Origin: a bacterium BMS3Bbin08
Lineage (GTDB): Bacteria > Nitrospirota > Thermodesulfovibrionia > UBA6902 > BMS3Bbin08
Assembly (NCBI GenBank): GCA_002897775.1
Contig: BDTR01000046.1
Span: 1 to 43,070 of the forward strand
Direction of reading: 5' to 3'
Length of the DNA: 43,070 bases
Below the pieces are notes generated by a model, which did not search any database, was not told the DNA's origin, and saw only the letters and a list, made by a program, of their open reading frames with translations. Positions 34,117-42,008 of the stretch are shown here, one piece after another. Every line of letters begins with the position of its first letter. Within the stretch, counting starts at the first letter, position 1. The position numbers and the translations under genes were made by a program.

Positions 34117-34578
34117 GTGAAACTTTATCTTGTTCAGCATGCTGAGGCAAAGACAGAGCAGGAAGACCCGTCCCGCGGCCTTTCAGAAAAGGGTGTGCAC
34201 GACATTGAAAAGACAGCACACCGCGCTGAAGGTCTTTTGCTGAAGCCGAGCACGATATTTCATAGCGGGAAAAAAAGGGCCATTCAGACCGCCCAGATCC
34301 TTGCCGCGCGTCTGAGGCCTTCCCATGGAGTGGTTAAAACCGGCGCGTTAGCGCCAATGGACGATCCCGGCATGTGGGCAGATCGGTTGTCATCGGTTGA
34401 AGAAGACATAATGCTTGTAGGGCATCTGCCCCACCTTGCGAAACTTGCCGGCCTGCTTATATGCGGTGACCAGGAAAACAGGGCCATAAGCTTTACAATG
34501 GCTGGTATTGCTTGCTTCACAAGAAATAAAGACGGGTCGTGGTCTGTGGAGTGGGTTTTGACGCCGGAAACAGTATAA
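34117..34578 (+). CDS. sixA: SixA-like phosphohistidine phosphatase
   Basis: The 153-residue protein belongs to the histidine phosphatase superfamily. The N-terminal catalytic motif is LVQHAEA, with Gln in place of the usual Arg of RHG/RHA, a known variant in SixA. The second histidine lies in MLVGHLPHLAKLAGLL, with a first-strand partner FHSGKKRAIQTAQIL. SixA removes phosphate from histidine of phosphorelay or PTS proteins. The start is GTG 34117 behind GGGGTGAT. It is followed by a palindromic spacer and nadD. Confidence 0.8.
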   Translation: MKLYLVQHAEAKTEQEDPSRGLSEKGVHDIEKTAHRAEGLLLKPSTIFHSGKKRAIQTAQILAARLRPSHGVVKTGALAPMDDPGMWADRLSSVEEDIMLVGHLPHLAKLAGLLICGDQENRAISFTMAGIACFTRNKDGSWSVEWVLTPETV

Positions 34579-34581
34579 AAA

Positions 34582-34638
34582 ATGTTTAAACCGTTCAAAC
34601 CGCTTAAACCGTTTAAACAGTTTGAACTTCTTGAACGG
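34582..34638. repeat. Palindromic AAACCGTT-type spacer repeat
   Basis: TTTAAACCGTTCAAACCGCT and AACAGTTTGAACTTCTTGAA form degenerate direct and inverted copies of a TTTAAACCG unit between sixA and nadD. It is likely another intergenic repeat family. Confidence 0.55.
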
Positions 34639-34649
34639 CCGGAGTTGTT

Positions 34650-35312
34650 ATGAAGATCGGTATTCTGGGCGGCACATTCAACCCCATACATTTCGGGCAC
34701 CTGAGGGCAGCGGAAGAAGTGCGTGAAATGTTCGCCTTGGACAAGGTCCTTTTTATACCTTCCGGCAGGCCCCCGTTCAGAAAGCCGCTTCTGGCTGACG
34801 CCGGCCACCGCTACAAAATGACAAGGCTCGCGATAAAAGGAGATCCGGTTCTTGATATATCGCATATCGAGATAAAGGCCGGAGGGACTTCCTATTCGGT
34901 CGATACACTGGAAAGGCTGAGTTCCAGATACGGGAACGCAAAACTTTTTTTTATCATTGGTATTGACGTCTTCCTTGACCTTGCCAAATGGAAACAACCT
35001 GACAGGCTTATGGAGCTCGCGAGTTTAGTGATCATTGCAAGACCGGGTTATTGCTTTACCGACCTGTCCGGCTCCCCGTATTTCACAACTGCGCATAAAA
35101 AGCTCTTAAAACGGTTTGCTGAAGGCGCAGGCAGGAGATCATCACTCACCCTAACGACAGGCAGGAAGATTTTTTTGTGTAAAATTACCGCGTTGGGAAT
35201 ATCAGCTTCTGGTATAAGAAGCCGCGTGAAAGCAGGGAAAAACATAAAATACCTCTTGCCTGATTCTGTTGAATCCTATATAATTTCTCATAAGTTGTAT
35301 AAAAAGAAGTAG
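34650..35312 (+). CDS. nadD: Nicotinate-nucleotide adenylyltransferase
   Basis: NadD converts nicotinate mononucleotide to deamido-NAD in NAD synthesis. The 220-residue protein has the nucleotidyltransferase signature GGTFNPIHFGHLRAAEEV (the GTFxPxHxGH type), KVLFIPSGRPPFRK, FIIGIDVFLDLAKW and the C-terminal ISASGIRSRVKAGKNIKYLLPDSV with the ISSTxIR-like motif. GGAG precedes ATG. It is followed by the inverted-repeat spacer copy C and rsfS, the common nadD-rsfS pair. Confidence 0.95.
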   Translation: MKIGILGGTFNPIHFGHLRAAEEVREMFALDKVLFIPSGRPPFRKPLLADAGHRYKMTRLAIKGDPVLDISHIEIKAGGTSYSVDTLERLSSRYGNAKLFFIIGIDVFLDLAKWKQPDRLMELASLVIIARPGYCFTDLSGSPYFTTAHKKLLKRFAEGAGRRSSLTLTTGRKIFLCKITALGISASGIRSRVKAGKNIKYLLPDSVESYIISHKLYKKK

Positions 35313-35383
35313 TAAGTAGAGAGTAGCAAGTAGAGAGATTTTTTGTTCTCGCTGCTCGTTCCTCGTTGCTCGCTACTTTTTTT
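35306..35383. repeat. Dispersed inverted-repeat spacer, copy C
   Basis: AGTAGTAAGTAGAGAGTAGC at the left and CTCGTTGCTCGCTACTTTT at the right flank a T-rich centre. It separates nadD from rsfS and overlaps the region where a TTG-started rsfS frame would begin. Confidence 0.7.
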
Positions 35384-35789
35384 CAGGAGGGAGGGGAGTC
35401 CTTTAGTAGACAGCAAAAAAAAGGCTATAAAGGCTGCAAAAACAGCCAATAGCAAAAAAGCCAAAGACATACTTGTCCTCGAGTTAAAGGACATCTCGTC
35501 TATTGCAGATTATTTTGTGATCTGTTCCGGAGAAAGCTCAACGCAGGTGAAGGCAATAGCGGAAGCAATAGACGAAAAATTCTCAAAAGACAAAATGCAG
35601 CCCTTGGGAAGGGAAGGGGTGAATTTTGCGCGCTGGATACTAATGGATTACGGAGATGTGGTGGTCCACATCTTTGATAAAGAAAGCAGGGATTACTACG
35701 AACTTGAAAAACTGTGGCTGGACGCTCCGCGCGTTTCCATTGAAAAGCAGCTGAAGCCCGCTATAAAAAGACAAAAGGCATCCAAATGA
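35343..35789 (+). CDS. rsfS: Ribosomal silencing factor RsfS (start codon unclear)
   Basis: RsfS binds ribosomal protein uL14 and blocks subunit joining in starvation. The protein core is recognisable: KAKDILVLELKDISSIADYF, VICSGESSTQVKAIAEAI, EGVNFARWILMDYGDVVVH, IFDKESRDYYELEKLW. The only canonical in-frame start upstream is TTG 35343, inside the inverted-repeat spacer. However, the strong AGGAGGGAGGGGAG (35385-35398) points to 35403-35406, where the codons are TTA and GTA just before DSKKKA, the usual RsfS beginning. The true start may be a non-canonical codon or a sequence error. The stop overlaps the next start (ATGA). Confidence 0.85.
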   Translation: MFSLLVPRCSLLFFRREGSPLVDSKKKAIKAAKTANSKKAKDILVLELKDISSIADYFVICSGESSTQVKAIAEAIDEKFSKDKMQPLGREGVNFARWILMDYGDVVVHIFDKESRDYYELEKLWLDAPRVSIEKQLKPAIKRQKASK

Positions 35790-37099
35790 CAAAATTTACA
35801 GGTTTGCTGGTTTTGATATTTGTCGCGGGGCTTGCTTACCTTGCGTTGATGAACCAGGGCGTTGTTACTTTAAAGCTCAGCGCGACGCATGTTCTTGAGC
35901 TTCCCACGATCGCCCTTATACTTTTTTCGATCGTCATAGGAGCGCTCTCAATGCTTTTTGTCGGCGCTGTGCGCGACGCAAGGCGGTACTATGAGACCTG
36001 GCAGAGCCATCGCCAGCAGAAAAAATACCAGAGGATACAGGAATCATATTCAAAGGGCCTTGATGCCTTTTTCGCGACCCGGTATGACGAGGCCACAGAA
36101 CTTTTCAACCGTATTCTCGAAGAAGAGCCGAATAACGTTAATGCCCTGCTCAGGCGCGGCGATATAGCCTTTAATAGAGGCGATATGGTAAGGGCAAAAG
36201 AGTTCTACCTCAAGGCAAAAGATGTCCGCCCCCAGAGCATAGAAGCGCTTTTTTCGCTTGAGAAAGTTTTTACTGCCGAGCGGAAGTGGCAGGAAGCTTT
36301 AAGGTGCCTTGATAACATCCTTGAGATCGACGGGGAAAATCCCAGGGCGCTTTACGGCAAAAGGAAGATATATGAAACAAATAAGAACTGGGAGGACCTG
36401 CTTGATATCCAGTACAAGATACTGAAAAGTGATATATCAGCGGAAAAAAAACAGGATGAGAACAGGAAGCTTATGGGATACAAGTACGAAGTAGGGCGTG
36501 ACCACCTTGAAAAAGGTGATACTGAAAAAGCAAAAAAGGTCTTAAAGGCCGTTGTAAAACTGGATAAGGATTTTATATCAGCATACCTTGCCCTTGCCGA
36601 GACATACATAAGCGAAGGGGATGTCAAGGAAGCCGAAGCGATCCTTGAGGAGGGGTTTGAAGAGACCTCTTCCCTGGTTTTTTTAGTGAGACTTGAAGAC
36701 TTTTTTATCACGGTCGGCGAGCCGGGCAGGATAATCGCCCTTTATCAAAAGGCGATCCAGGCAAATCCCAATGACCAGAAACTGCAGTTCTTCCTTGCCA
36801 AGCTCTATTACAGGCTGGAAATGATAGACTACGCGTACGAGACCATCACAGGGATCGACACAGCGACCATGGACTATCCTGATCTGCATACGCTCCTCGG
36901 AGGCATTTACGAGCGCCGCGCTCAGCATGAAAACGCGGCTGAAGAATACAAAAAAGCACTGCAGTTTGAAACGCCCCTGCTTATACCCTATTGCTGCTCT
37001 AACTGCAGTTATATCTCAAAGGAATGGGTCGGACGGTGTCCGCAATGCGAGCACTGGAACACCCTGACACTTGACCTGAGTGGAACCTGTAAGCTTTAA
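35786..37099 (+). CDS. LapA-LapB fusion (LPS assembly TPR protein)
   Basis: The 437-residue protein has two N-terminal membrane helices (about 3-22 and 42-62) resembling LapA (DUF1049). A basic linker, a row of TPR repeats (about 80-395) and a C-terminal zinc ribbon follow. The zinc ribbon has C404-x2-C407 and C418-x2-C421 (CSNCSY, CPQCEHWN), as in LapB/YciM. In E. coli LapA and LapB are separate and control LpxC degradation by FtsH; here they are joined. It overlaps rsfS by four bases, and its 3' end overlaps the HARP gene by 20 bases. The neighbourhood suggests an operon linking envelope and RNA genes. Confidence 0.85.
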   Translation: MTKFTGLLVLIFVAGLAYLALMNQGVVTLKLSATHVLELPTIALILFSIVIGALSMLFVGAVRDARRYYETWQSHRQQKKYQRIQESYSKGLDAFFATRYDEATELFNRILEEEPNNVNALLRRGDIAFNRGDMVRAKEFYLKAKDVRPQSIEALFSLEKVFTAERKWQEALRCLDNILEIDGENPRALYGKRKIYETNKNWEDLLDIQYKILKSDISAEKKQDENRKLMGYKYEVGRDHLEKGDTEKAKKVLKAVVKLDKDFISAYLALAETYISEGDVKEAEAILEEGFEETSSLVFLVRLEDFFITVGEPGRIIALYQKAIQANPNDQKLQFFLAKLYYRLEMIDYAYETITGIDTATMDYPDLHTLLGGIYERRAQHENAAEEYKKALQFETPLLIPYCCSNCSYISKEWVGRCPQCEHWNTLTLDLSGTCKL

Positions 37100-37703
37100 A
37101 AAAGAAAAACTTGTCCTTGACACAAGCCTGTTCGTAAACCCCGAAGTGCGTCGTGATTTCGGCAGGAACCCTACCGAGGCGATAGAGGGTTTCCTGTTCC
37201 TTGCCGCCCAGATCCCGACATTCGAGTTTTATATGCCGTCGTCAACCTTCAGGGAACTGCTTAACTTCGTGGACATCAATAAGGTTCCCGGCGACCTGCT
37301 GACAATGCTCCATCAGAAACCGCCGAGCAGGCACGAACTGACCTTTCCGGCGGTCCTGCTGTATGAGCTTATCGACGATATGAGGGACAGGGTCAACAAG
37401 GGGCTCAGGATAGCGGAAAAGGCAGTGCGTAACGTGGCCAAAGCAGATGAAAAAGAAATAATCCAGGGCCTCAGGAGAAACTACAGGGACGCGCTGAGAG
37501 AGGGGATAATTGACAGCGGCGAAGACGTTGACCTTATACTCCTGGCAAAAGAGCTTGACGCGTTACTGGTCACTGTTGATAACGGGATCATTAACTGGGC
37601 TGAAAAGTTCGGCATAAGATGGCTCCTGCCCACCAAATTCAAGGACTATCTTCTGAGTTCCATTAAACGCTGTAAAGAGCAGACCATTGAGTCTCAGGGT
37701 TGA
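37080..37703 (+). CDS. PIN-domain RNase, HARP type (RNA ligase partner protein)
   Basis: The 207-residue protein is of the HARP family (homologues of Aquifex RNase P), also annotated as RNA ligase partner protein. The PIN-like ends carry LVLDTSLFVNPEVRRDFGRN (D14) and IIDSGEDVDLILLAKEL (D145, D149), plus LLVTVDNGIINWAEKFGIRW (D167). A basic helical middle (about 105-140, RVNKGLRIAEKAVRNVAKAD and RRNYRDALRE) resembles the HARP spike helix. Characterised HARPs cleave the 5' leader of tRNA precursors without RNA. The start is GTG 37080 inside the LapB frame. Whether it is the only RNase P here cannot be seen. Confidence 0.85.
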   Translation: MEPVSFKKEKLVLDTSLFVNPEVRRDFGRNPTEAIEGFLFLAAQIPTFEFYMPSSTFRELLNFVDINKVPGDLLTMLHQKPPSRHELTFPAVLLYELIDDMRDRVNKGLRIAEKAVRNVAKADEKEIIQGLRRNYRDALREGIIDSGEDVDLILLAKELDALLVTVDNGIINWAEKFGIRWLLPTKFKDYLLSSIKRCKEQTIESQG

Positions 37704-37746
37704 ATGAGAAACCCCGGGCTTGCCGGTTCGTCAGAGGGGTAAGCTC

Positions 37747-38592
37747 TTACTTTGATGATTCTGGCACGGGCGTTTCTTCTGGTTCTAAAGGCTTTATATC
37801 GCTGTCCGGGTTTTCTGCTTCTATTTGAGTAACGCGTATATAATCGATCGAGATCGCCTGTTTGCCGTCCATGACAAAACCCACGCCACTGCCAGGAGGA
37901 GACAGGCCGGGCACTGAGTCAATATGTTCGTCGTTCACGTAAAAATGGGTATTATCACCATACTTCAAAACCGTTAATTTGTTTTTTTGTTCGCCGGTCT
38001 CTTTATATTTTTTCCAGGCCACAATGTCTGAAGTCACGCCTTTTTCGCGTTTTATTATAGAGTAATTTCCATTGTCGGAAATATAGAACCTGTACTGGTT
38101 GTTAATATCAGAAGAACCCCAGATAAGTCCAAAGCCTAAATTGTCCCTGGCCGGGGTTTTCTCAATTGAGGCTTCAATGATAAAGTCAATGTTATCCGGC
38201 AATGAAAACAGAAAATTGGTCACTGCTCTTATTGAGCCTTCAGCGGTCTGACTGATAATGTATTTACCGTTCTCTATATATGTGCTGAAGAAGGGGTTTT
38301 TTTCTGTCATCCACTTGTTCTTGTTGTCCTGAAAATGGTCTTCGAACAGGACCTCTTGCTTAAAGGGCGGAAGCGGCCTTACTTCCTTGACTTCTATGAC
38401 TTCTTCCACTGTGATTTCCTTTTCCGCTTCTACAGGTTCATCCGCTTTAGCGGGCTCCTCGGCTTCAGCCGGCGCTTCAGTTTCAACAGTCGCCTTGTCT
38501 TCAGCAGGCAACTCGACGGGATAAAACATGATCATCAAAGGGATCAACAAGATAAAAAAAGCACGCCATAATTTTAAAATATTTGAGATCAT
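37747..38592 (-). CDS. Secreted beta-sandwich protein (concanavalin-like)
   Basis: The 281-residue protein has an N-terminal hydrophobic segment (about 8-26) that is a signal peptide or anchor. A 50-residue Glu/Ala/Pro repeat linker (about 30-80) and a C-terminal beta-sandwich (about 85-260) follow, with LFEDHFQDNKNKWMTEK, RDNLGFGLIWGSSDINNQYR, YSIIKREKG and GVGFVMDGKQAISIDYIRV. This resembles DUF1080/LamG-like carbohydrate- or ligand-binding modules. The acidic linker suggests an extended stalk in the periplasm. Function unknown. A small basic-charged gene lies 15 bp upstream. Confidence 0.7.
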   Translation of the reverse strand: MISNILKLWRAFFILLIPLMIMFYPVELPAEDKATVETEAPAEAEEPAKADEPVEAEKEITVEEVIEVKEVRPLPPFKQEVLFEDHFQDNKNKWMTEKNPFFSTYIENGKYIISQTAEGSIRAVTNFLFSLPDNIDFIIEASIEKTPARDNLGFGLIWGSSDINNQYRFYISDNGNYSIIKREKGVTSDIVAWKKYKETGEQKNKLTVLKYGDNTHFYVNDEHIDSVPGLSPPGSGVGFVMDGKQAISIDYIRVTQIEAENPDSDIKPLEPEETPVPESSK

Positions 38593-38607
38593 TTTCTCTC
38601 CTGTTAG

Positions 38608-38793
38608 TTACTCTACTGCTTCAGGTGTGTCTCCGGAGGACTCTGGTCCAACATTTGCCGGGGTTGTTTCTTCAGTGCTTTGTTCAAGCGCCTTGTCCTT
38701 CTGGCGTTTCAGTCTTTTAGCTTCCTGTTTTTTCTTTCGAGCAAGTTCTTTTTGCCGCTTTTTTTGATTGTACATGCCGGAACGCTTTGCCAA
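38608..38793 (-). CDS. Small highly charged protein
   Basis: A 61-residue protein beginning MAKRSGMYNQKKRQKELARK. The N-terminal 40 residues are strongly basic and alpha-helical. The tail is acidic and Ser/Thr/Glu-rich. It lies directly upstream of the secreted beta-sandwich gene on the same strand, and GAGGAGAG precedes the ATG. The sequence resembles a small conserved hypothetical seen in deltaproteobacteria-like genomes; an RNA- or ribosome-binding role is possible from the charge alone. Function not known. Confidence 0.7.
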   Translation of the reverse strand: MAKRSGMYNQKKRQKELARKKKQEAKRLKRQKDKALEQSTEETTPANVGPESSGDTPEAVE

Positions 38794-38971
38794 AATTACT
38801 CTCCTCCTTATTGATCAGTTTTTTTACTAGTTATTATAAGGTATTTTCAGGATAATAACAGATGGTCCTGCTTTATTTCTATGCAGGATCTTATATTCTG
38901 AGGCAATGCGGCTCTGCGGCTACGGAGAGCCTGCTTTATGGATTGGCTGTGCTTAAGGTATAGTAAAGGGA

Positions 38972-40336
38972 ATGAAATTCGAAGAACTGCATATCCACGA
39001 AAAAGTCCTTGAGGGGATCAGGGCCGCGGGGTTTAGTAAATGCACCCCTGTCCAGGCCCTGACCTTGCCCGCGGCGCTGAGCGGAAAGGATATCGCGGCC
39101 CAGGCCCAGACAGGCACCGGCAAGACCGCTGCTTTTCTGATCGCGGTATTCTCGCGTATGCTGGAGATGCCTCCGCCAGGACGGGGTACCTCACCCCGCG
39201 CGCTTATTATCGCGCCGACGCGGGAACTTGTGGTCCAGATCGAGAACGAGGCAAAACTGCTGGGCGGCCCTGCCGGCTTCAGGATCGTACCTGTGTACGG
39301 CGGCATAGACTATCACAGGCAGCGCGAGGAAGTCGCAAAGGGCGCCGACATGCTCATAGGCACGCCGGGCAGGCTTATCGATTATCTCAAGCAGAAGGTC
39401 TATAGCCTCAGGAGGACCCAGTTCCTTGTTATCGACGAGGCTGACCGCCTGTTTGACATGGGTTTTATCAGCGACCTGCGGTTTTTACTCAGGAGGCTGT
39501 CTCCTTACGACAAACGCCAGTCCATGCTTTATTCAGCTACCCTTTCCAACCGCGTGCTTGAACTATGCTATGAACACATGAACTTGCCGGAACAGTTTTC
39601 AGTTACGCCCGAGCAGGTAACAGTGGAACTTGTAGAACAGGAGATCTATCATGTAGGCAAGTCTGAAAAGAACGGTCTTCTTCTCGGGGTCCTTAGACGA
39701 GAGCCTGAGGGCCGCTATCTGATCTTCTGCAACACCAGGGCTGCGGTAGACCGGCTTGACCGCCTGCTGAACGCCAATGGTCTGGCAACCGCCGCCATTA
39801 GCGGAGAACTTGACCAGAAAAAGCGGATGAAGGTGCTCTCCCGGTTCAAGGAAGGCAAATTGCCGATCCTTGTGGCCACGGACGTAGCAAGCCGGGGGCT
39901 TCATATCGACGGGGTAACGCATGTGATCAATTACGACCTTCCGCAGGACAGGGAGGACTATGTGCACCGGATCGGCAGGACAGCCCGGGCCGGCGCCGCC
40001 GGCAGGGCGATAACGCTTGCCTGCGAAGAGTATGTCCACTCCCTCTTAGACGTTGAGGACTTCATCAAGCAGAAGATACCTGTCATGCCGATCACAGATG
40101 AAATGATCGTTAAGGGTTATCGCAGGGTATCGCGGTATGCCGCGAAAAAAGGCGCTGCCCCGCGAAAGGCAAAACCGAGTGGCAGGCCTGACAGACAGCG
40201 CCGTTCAGTACAATCGTCTCAGAAAGAAAGGCCCATGCAAAGGGGAAGCGCCGGAGCTGAAAAGGCCGGTATTAGCCACACGAAAAGAAAAAGACCTTTT
40301 AAAAAGCAGGCCGGACGCAGAGATTTAAAGCGTTAA
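38972..40336 (+). CDS. DEAD-box ATP-dependent RNA helicase
   Basis: The 454-residue protein has all DEAD-box motifs in order: Q motif (FSKCTPVQALTLP), Walker A AQTGTGKTAAFL, PTRELVVQ, TPGRL, DEAD in VIDEADRLFDMGF, SAT in YSATLSNR, TDVASRGLHI and HRIGRTARAGAAGRA. After residue about 375 the tail is basic and Lys/Arg/Gly-rich (RKAKPSGRPDRQRRSV), as in RhlB/RhlE-like helicases that bind RNA. Such enzymes remodel RNA in ribosome assembly or decay. The ATG has AAAGGG nearby. It is monocistronic. Confidence 0.95.
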   Translation: MKFEELHIHEKVLEGIRAAGFSKCTPVQALTLPAALSGKDIAAQAQTGTGKTAAFLIAVFSRMLEMPPPGRGTSPRALIIAPTRELVVQIENEAKLLGGPAGFRIVPVYGGIDYHRQREEVAKGADMLIGTPGRLIDYLKQKVYSLRRTQFLVIDEADRLFDMGFISDLRFLLRRLSPYDKRQSMLYSATLSNRVLELCYEHMNLPEQFSVTPEQVTVELVEQEIYHVGKSEKNGLLLGVLRREPEGRYLIFCNTRAAVDRLDRLLNANGLATAAISGELDQKKRMKVLSRFKEGKLPILVATDVASRGLHIDGVTHVINYDLPQDREDYVHRIGRTARAGAAGRAITLACEEYVHSLLDVEDFIKQKIPVMPITDEMIVKGYRRVSRYAAKKGAAPRKAKPSGRPDRQRRSVQSSQKERPMQRGSAGAEKAGISHTKRKRPFKKQAGRRDLKR

Positions 40337-40408
40337 TTTCTTCCTGCCTCGATCTCTTCAATTTGCTGATATGTCCTGCGTTGAAAGAATTACGGGATAG
40401 ATAATAAA

Positions 40409-40897
40409 CTAAAAGTAGCAAACAGCCCCTTTTATATCTTTTTTGGGGATAATTATTCTTTTTCTTCTTGCTGTTGGATTTATTTCTCTTACGTTATCAA
40501 TAAATTCTACAATTTCTTTGCATTTTTCCTGGAACATCTGTGCATATATAAAACGGATCAGCTTGTCATTAGCAATGCCGATATTCTCTGCGCCATTTTC
40601 CCACCGTGATACTGTGACTTTAGTCACACCAAGCATATCCGCCAGTTCTTTTGCTTTTAAATACATTTTTTTTCTGAGAAATTTTATTTCTTTAGGCATT
40701 AACATGGACTCTTTCTTTACTAAAGCTTTTGCGATTAATTCATGTAGTCCGTAAATGTTGGGAATGTCAGCAATGGTTTCTCCACAATCGCATTTATATA
40801 CATCGGTGTGTAAAAAAACGTTGTCCAATCCTGACTCCGTATAATGATATGGGTCTTTTTTTGCCGCCATTTTTTTATTGCAGAAAGGACATTTCAT
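40409..40897 (-). CDS. YgiT-type zinc finger / HTH antitoxin
   Basis: The 162-residue protein has an N-terminal YgiT-type zinc finger with C3-x2-C6 and the pair CDC at 36-38 (KCPFCNKK and YKCDCGETI). A C-terminal Xre-type helix-turn-helix follows (LKAKELADMLGVTKVTVSRWENG, about 77-99), with a basic tail. This is the MqsA-like antitoxin layout. It follows the DUF4258 toxin gene by six bases on the same strand, the toxin-first order seen in MqsRA-like pairs. It should bind the dyad at the head of the operon (41210-41229) and repress it. Confidence 0.85.
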   Translation of the reverse strand: MKCPFCNKKMAAKKDPYHYTESGLDNVFLHTDVYKCDCGETIADIPNIYGLHELIAKALVKKESMLMPKEIKFLRKKMYLKAKELADMLGVTKVTVSRWENGAENIGIANDKLIRFIYAQMFQEKCKEIVEFIDNVREINPTARRKRIIIPKKDIKGAVCYF

Positions 40898-40903
40898 AGT
40901 TTA

Positions 40904-41209
40904 TTACCTCTGAAAAACAGTTATTACTGTTATTGACTTTGCTTTTGAATCAATAGCAACTGTAACGACCACATTGTCTAAATCAATGCTGTTGCCAATA
41001 ATATTGTATTTCCAAAGATTTGTTTTAATATCCAGATCGGGGTTATCTACAACTGCACCATTTCTAAAGACACATAAAACATCTTGCATTGTAATGTCGC
41101 GTTCTTTCATGCTCGTTTTGGCATGTTTCGTATTCCTGACTCTGCCAGTTCGTGAGAAATCTTTAATTAAACGCGTGGCTTCAGATTTGGTATAATGTCT
41201 CGATGCCAT
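40904..41209 (-). CDS. DUF4258 toxin-like protein
   Basis: The 101-residue protein has the DUF4258 core: KHAKTSMKERDITMQDVLCVFRNG (motif HAKTSMKERDI), VVDNPDLD, LWKYNIIGNSIDLDNVVVTVAID and a final ITVITVFQR strand. DUF4258 proteins resemble RelE-fold RNases and pair with YgiT-type or Xre antitoxins. The 30 basic N-terminal residues before the core are unusual; an alternative start at M33 is possible. The ATG 41209 lies within the operator-like repeat, so the leader would be very short or absent. Confidence 0.8.
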   Translation of the reverse strand: MASRHYTKSEATRLIKDFSRTGRVRNTKHAKTSMKERDITMQDVLCVFRNGAVVDNPDLDIKTNLWKYNIIGNSIDLDNVVVTVAIDSKAKSITVITVFQR

Positions 41210-41239
41210 AATGTTAACATTATGTTAACTTCTTGTCAA
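41210..41239 (-). promoter_or_regulatory. Operator and promoter of the toxin-antitoxin operon
   Basis: GTTAAC occurs twice, spaced by ATTAT (41213-41229 on plus). The 12-bp palindrome AATGTTAACATT is at 41210-41221. On minus a TTGACA (41239-41234) lies 17 bases before TAACAT (41216-41211). The repeat overlaps the -10 region, as expected for autorepression. Confidence 0.6.
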
Positions 41240-41441
41240 GCTACAGTTTACAAAATCAAGACATATAATAATGAAAATATTACGTTAAATCAGCAAGTTA
41301 AGTCAAGAAAAAGTTGTTTTTTTTAGATAGGCGTTTTGTTGTTTACCCCACCTTACCTGAGTAGCATTTTGGGGCTATCTCTTTCCGTTTCCTTAGAGTC
41401 AGGTTTTTCTGCCATATATTATTAAAATAGACGCGATTAAT

Positions 41442-41882
41442 TTAATTACATACTTCATTAATGCATTGCTTTATAGTTATTCCTTTCTTCAATTTACCTG
41501 AATAATACATTTCCCGACAGTTTGATGCACAACTACTATTATCACTTAAATTATTTTTATCAGTAGGCTTGTTTCGTAATTTTGCCAATAGCTTGTTTTT
41601 CCTTTTCCTTAATTCACCACATACCTTACCGATTAGTCCATTTTCTATTTCGCATCGTTTGATTTGTATTGTGATAGCAATTACCTCATCAAGTTCTTTC
41701 TTTGTCCAACCTTGTATTAATCGTCCGCTTACAAATGGCATGATGTCAATTATCTCCATTGTTTTAGTCCTGGGGTCGGAATAAATCAGATTGATTGTGC
41801 CGACTATTTGTCCAATTGTTACGCCACCAAATAGCACCCCCTCCTCCCTATAGTTCTCTATTTGTGCATCCGCAATTTTCAT
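41442..41882 (-). CDS. Protein of unknown function with a Cys-rich C-terminus
   Basis: The frame stays open to 42089, but the upstream part is an artefact: it is an antisense reading of tRNA-Leu and a transposon-end hairpin. The internal ATG 41882 is taken as the start, giving 146 residues. The protein opens MKIADAQIENYREEGVLFGG and is alpha-helical in the middle (WTKKELDEVIAITIQIKRCE). It has six cysteines toward the end (SSCASNCREMY, KQCINEVCN). No family is recognised. The start has only a weak GGA upstream, so the gene could be truncated at its 5' end by the hairpin insertion. Confidence 0.5.
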   Translation of the reverse strand: MKIADAQIENYREEGVLFGGVTIGQIVGTINLIYSDPRTKTMEIIDIMPFVSGRLIQGWTKKELDEVIAITIQIKRCEIENGLIGKVCGELRKRKNKLLAKLRNKPTDKNNLSDNSSCASNCREMYYSGKLKKGITIKQCINEVCN

Positions 41883-41931
41883 TGACTCATTCCAATTTTC
41901 AACAGGAATGAGCAAGCGGAAATAGAGGCAT

Positions 41932-41966
41932 GGGGTCAGCCCTTGACATTTTACATTGAATGTCAA
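41932..41966 (+). repeat. Solo transposon-end-like repeat with hairpin
   Basis: GGGGTCAG (41932-41939), as at the end of the Y1 element, is followed by the hairpin TTGACATT (41943-41950)/AATGTCAA (41959-41966). It looks like a solitary end of a RAYT-type or REP-like element. Confidence 0.6.
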
Positions 41967-42008
41967 AATACAAGCCCTAACCCTCGCCGGGTTTTTCGTA
42001 GGGTTCAG

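Noticed and set aside
41967-42008. Rho-independent terminator after tRNA-Leu
   Set aside because: AACCC-TCGCC-GGGTT followed by TTTC reads as a terminator only on the plus strand, opposite to the tRNA, so I could not assign it.
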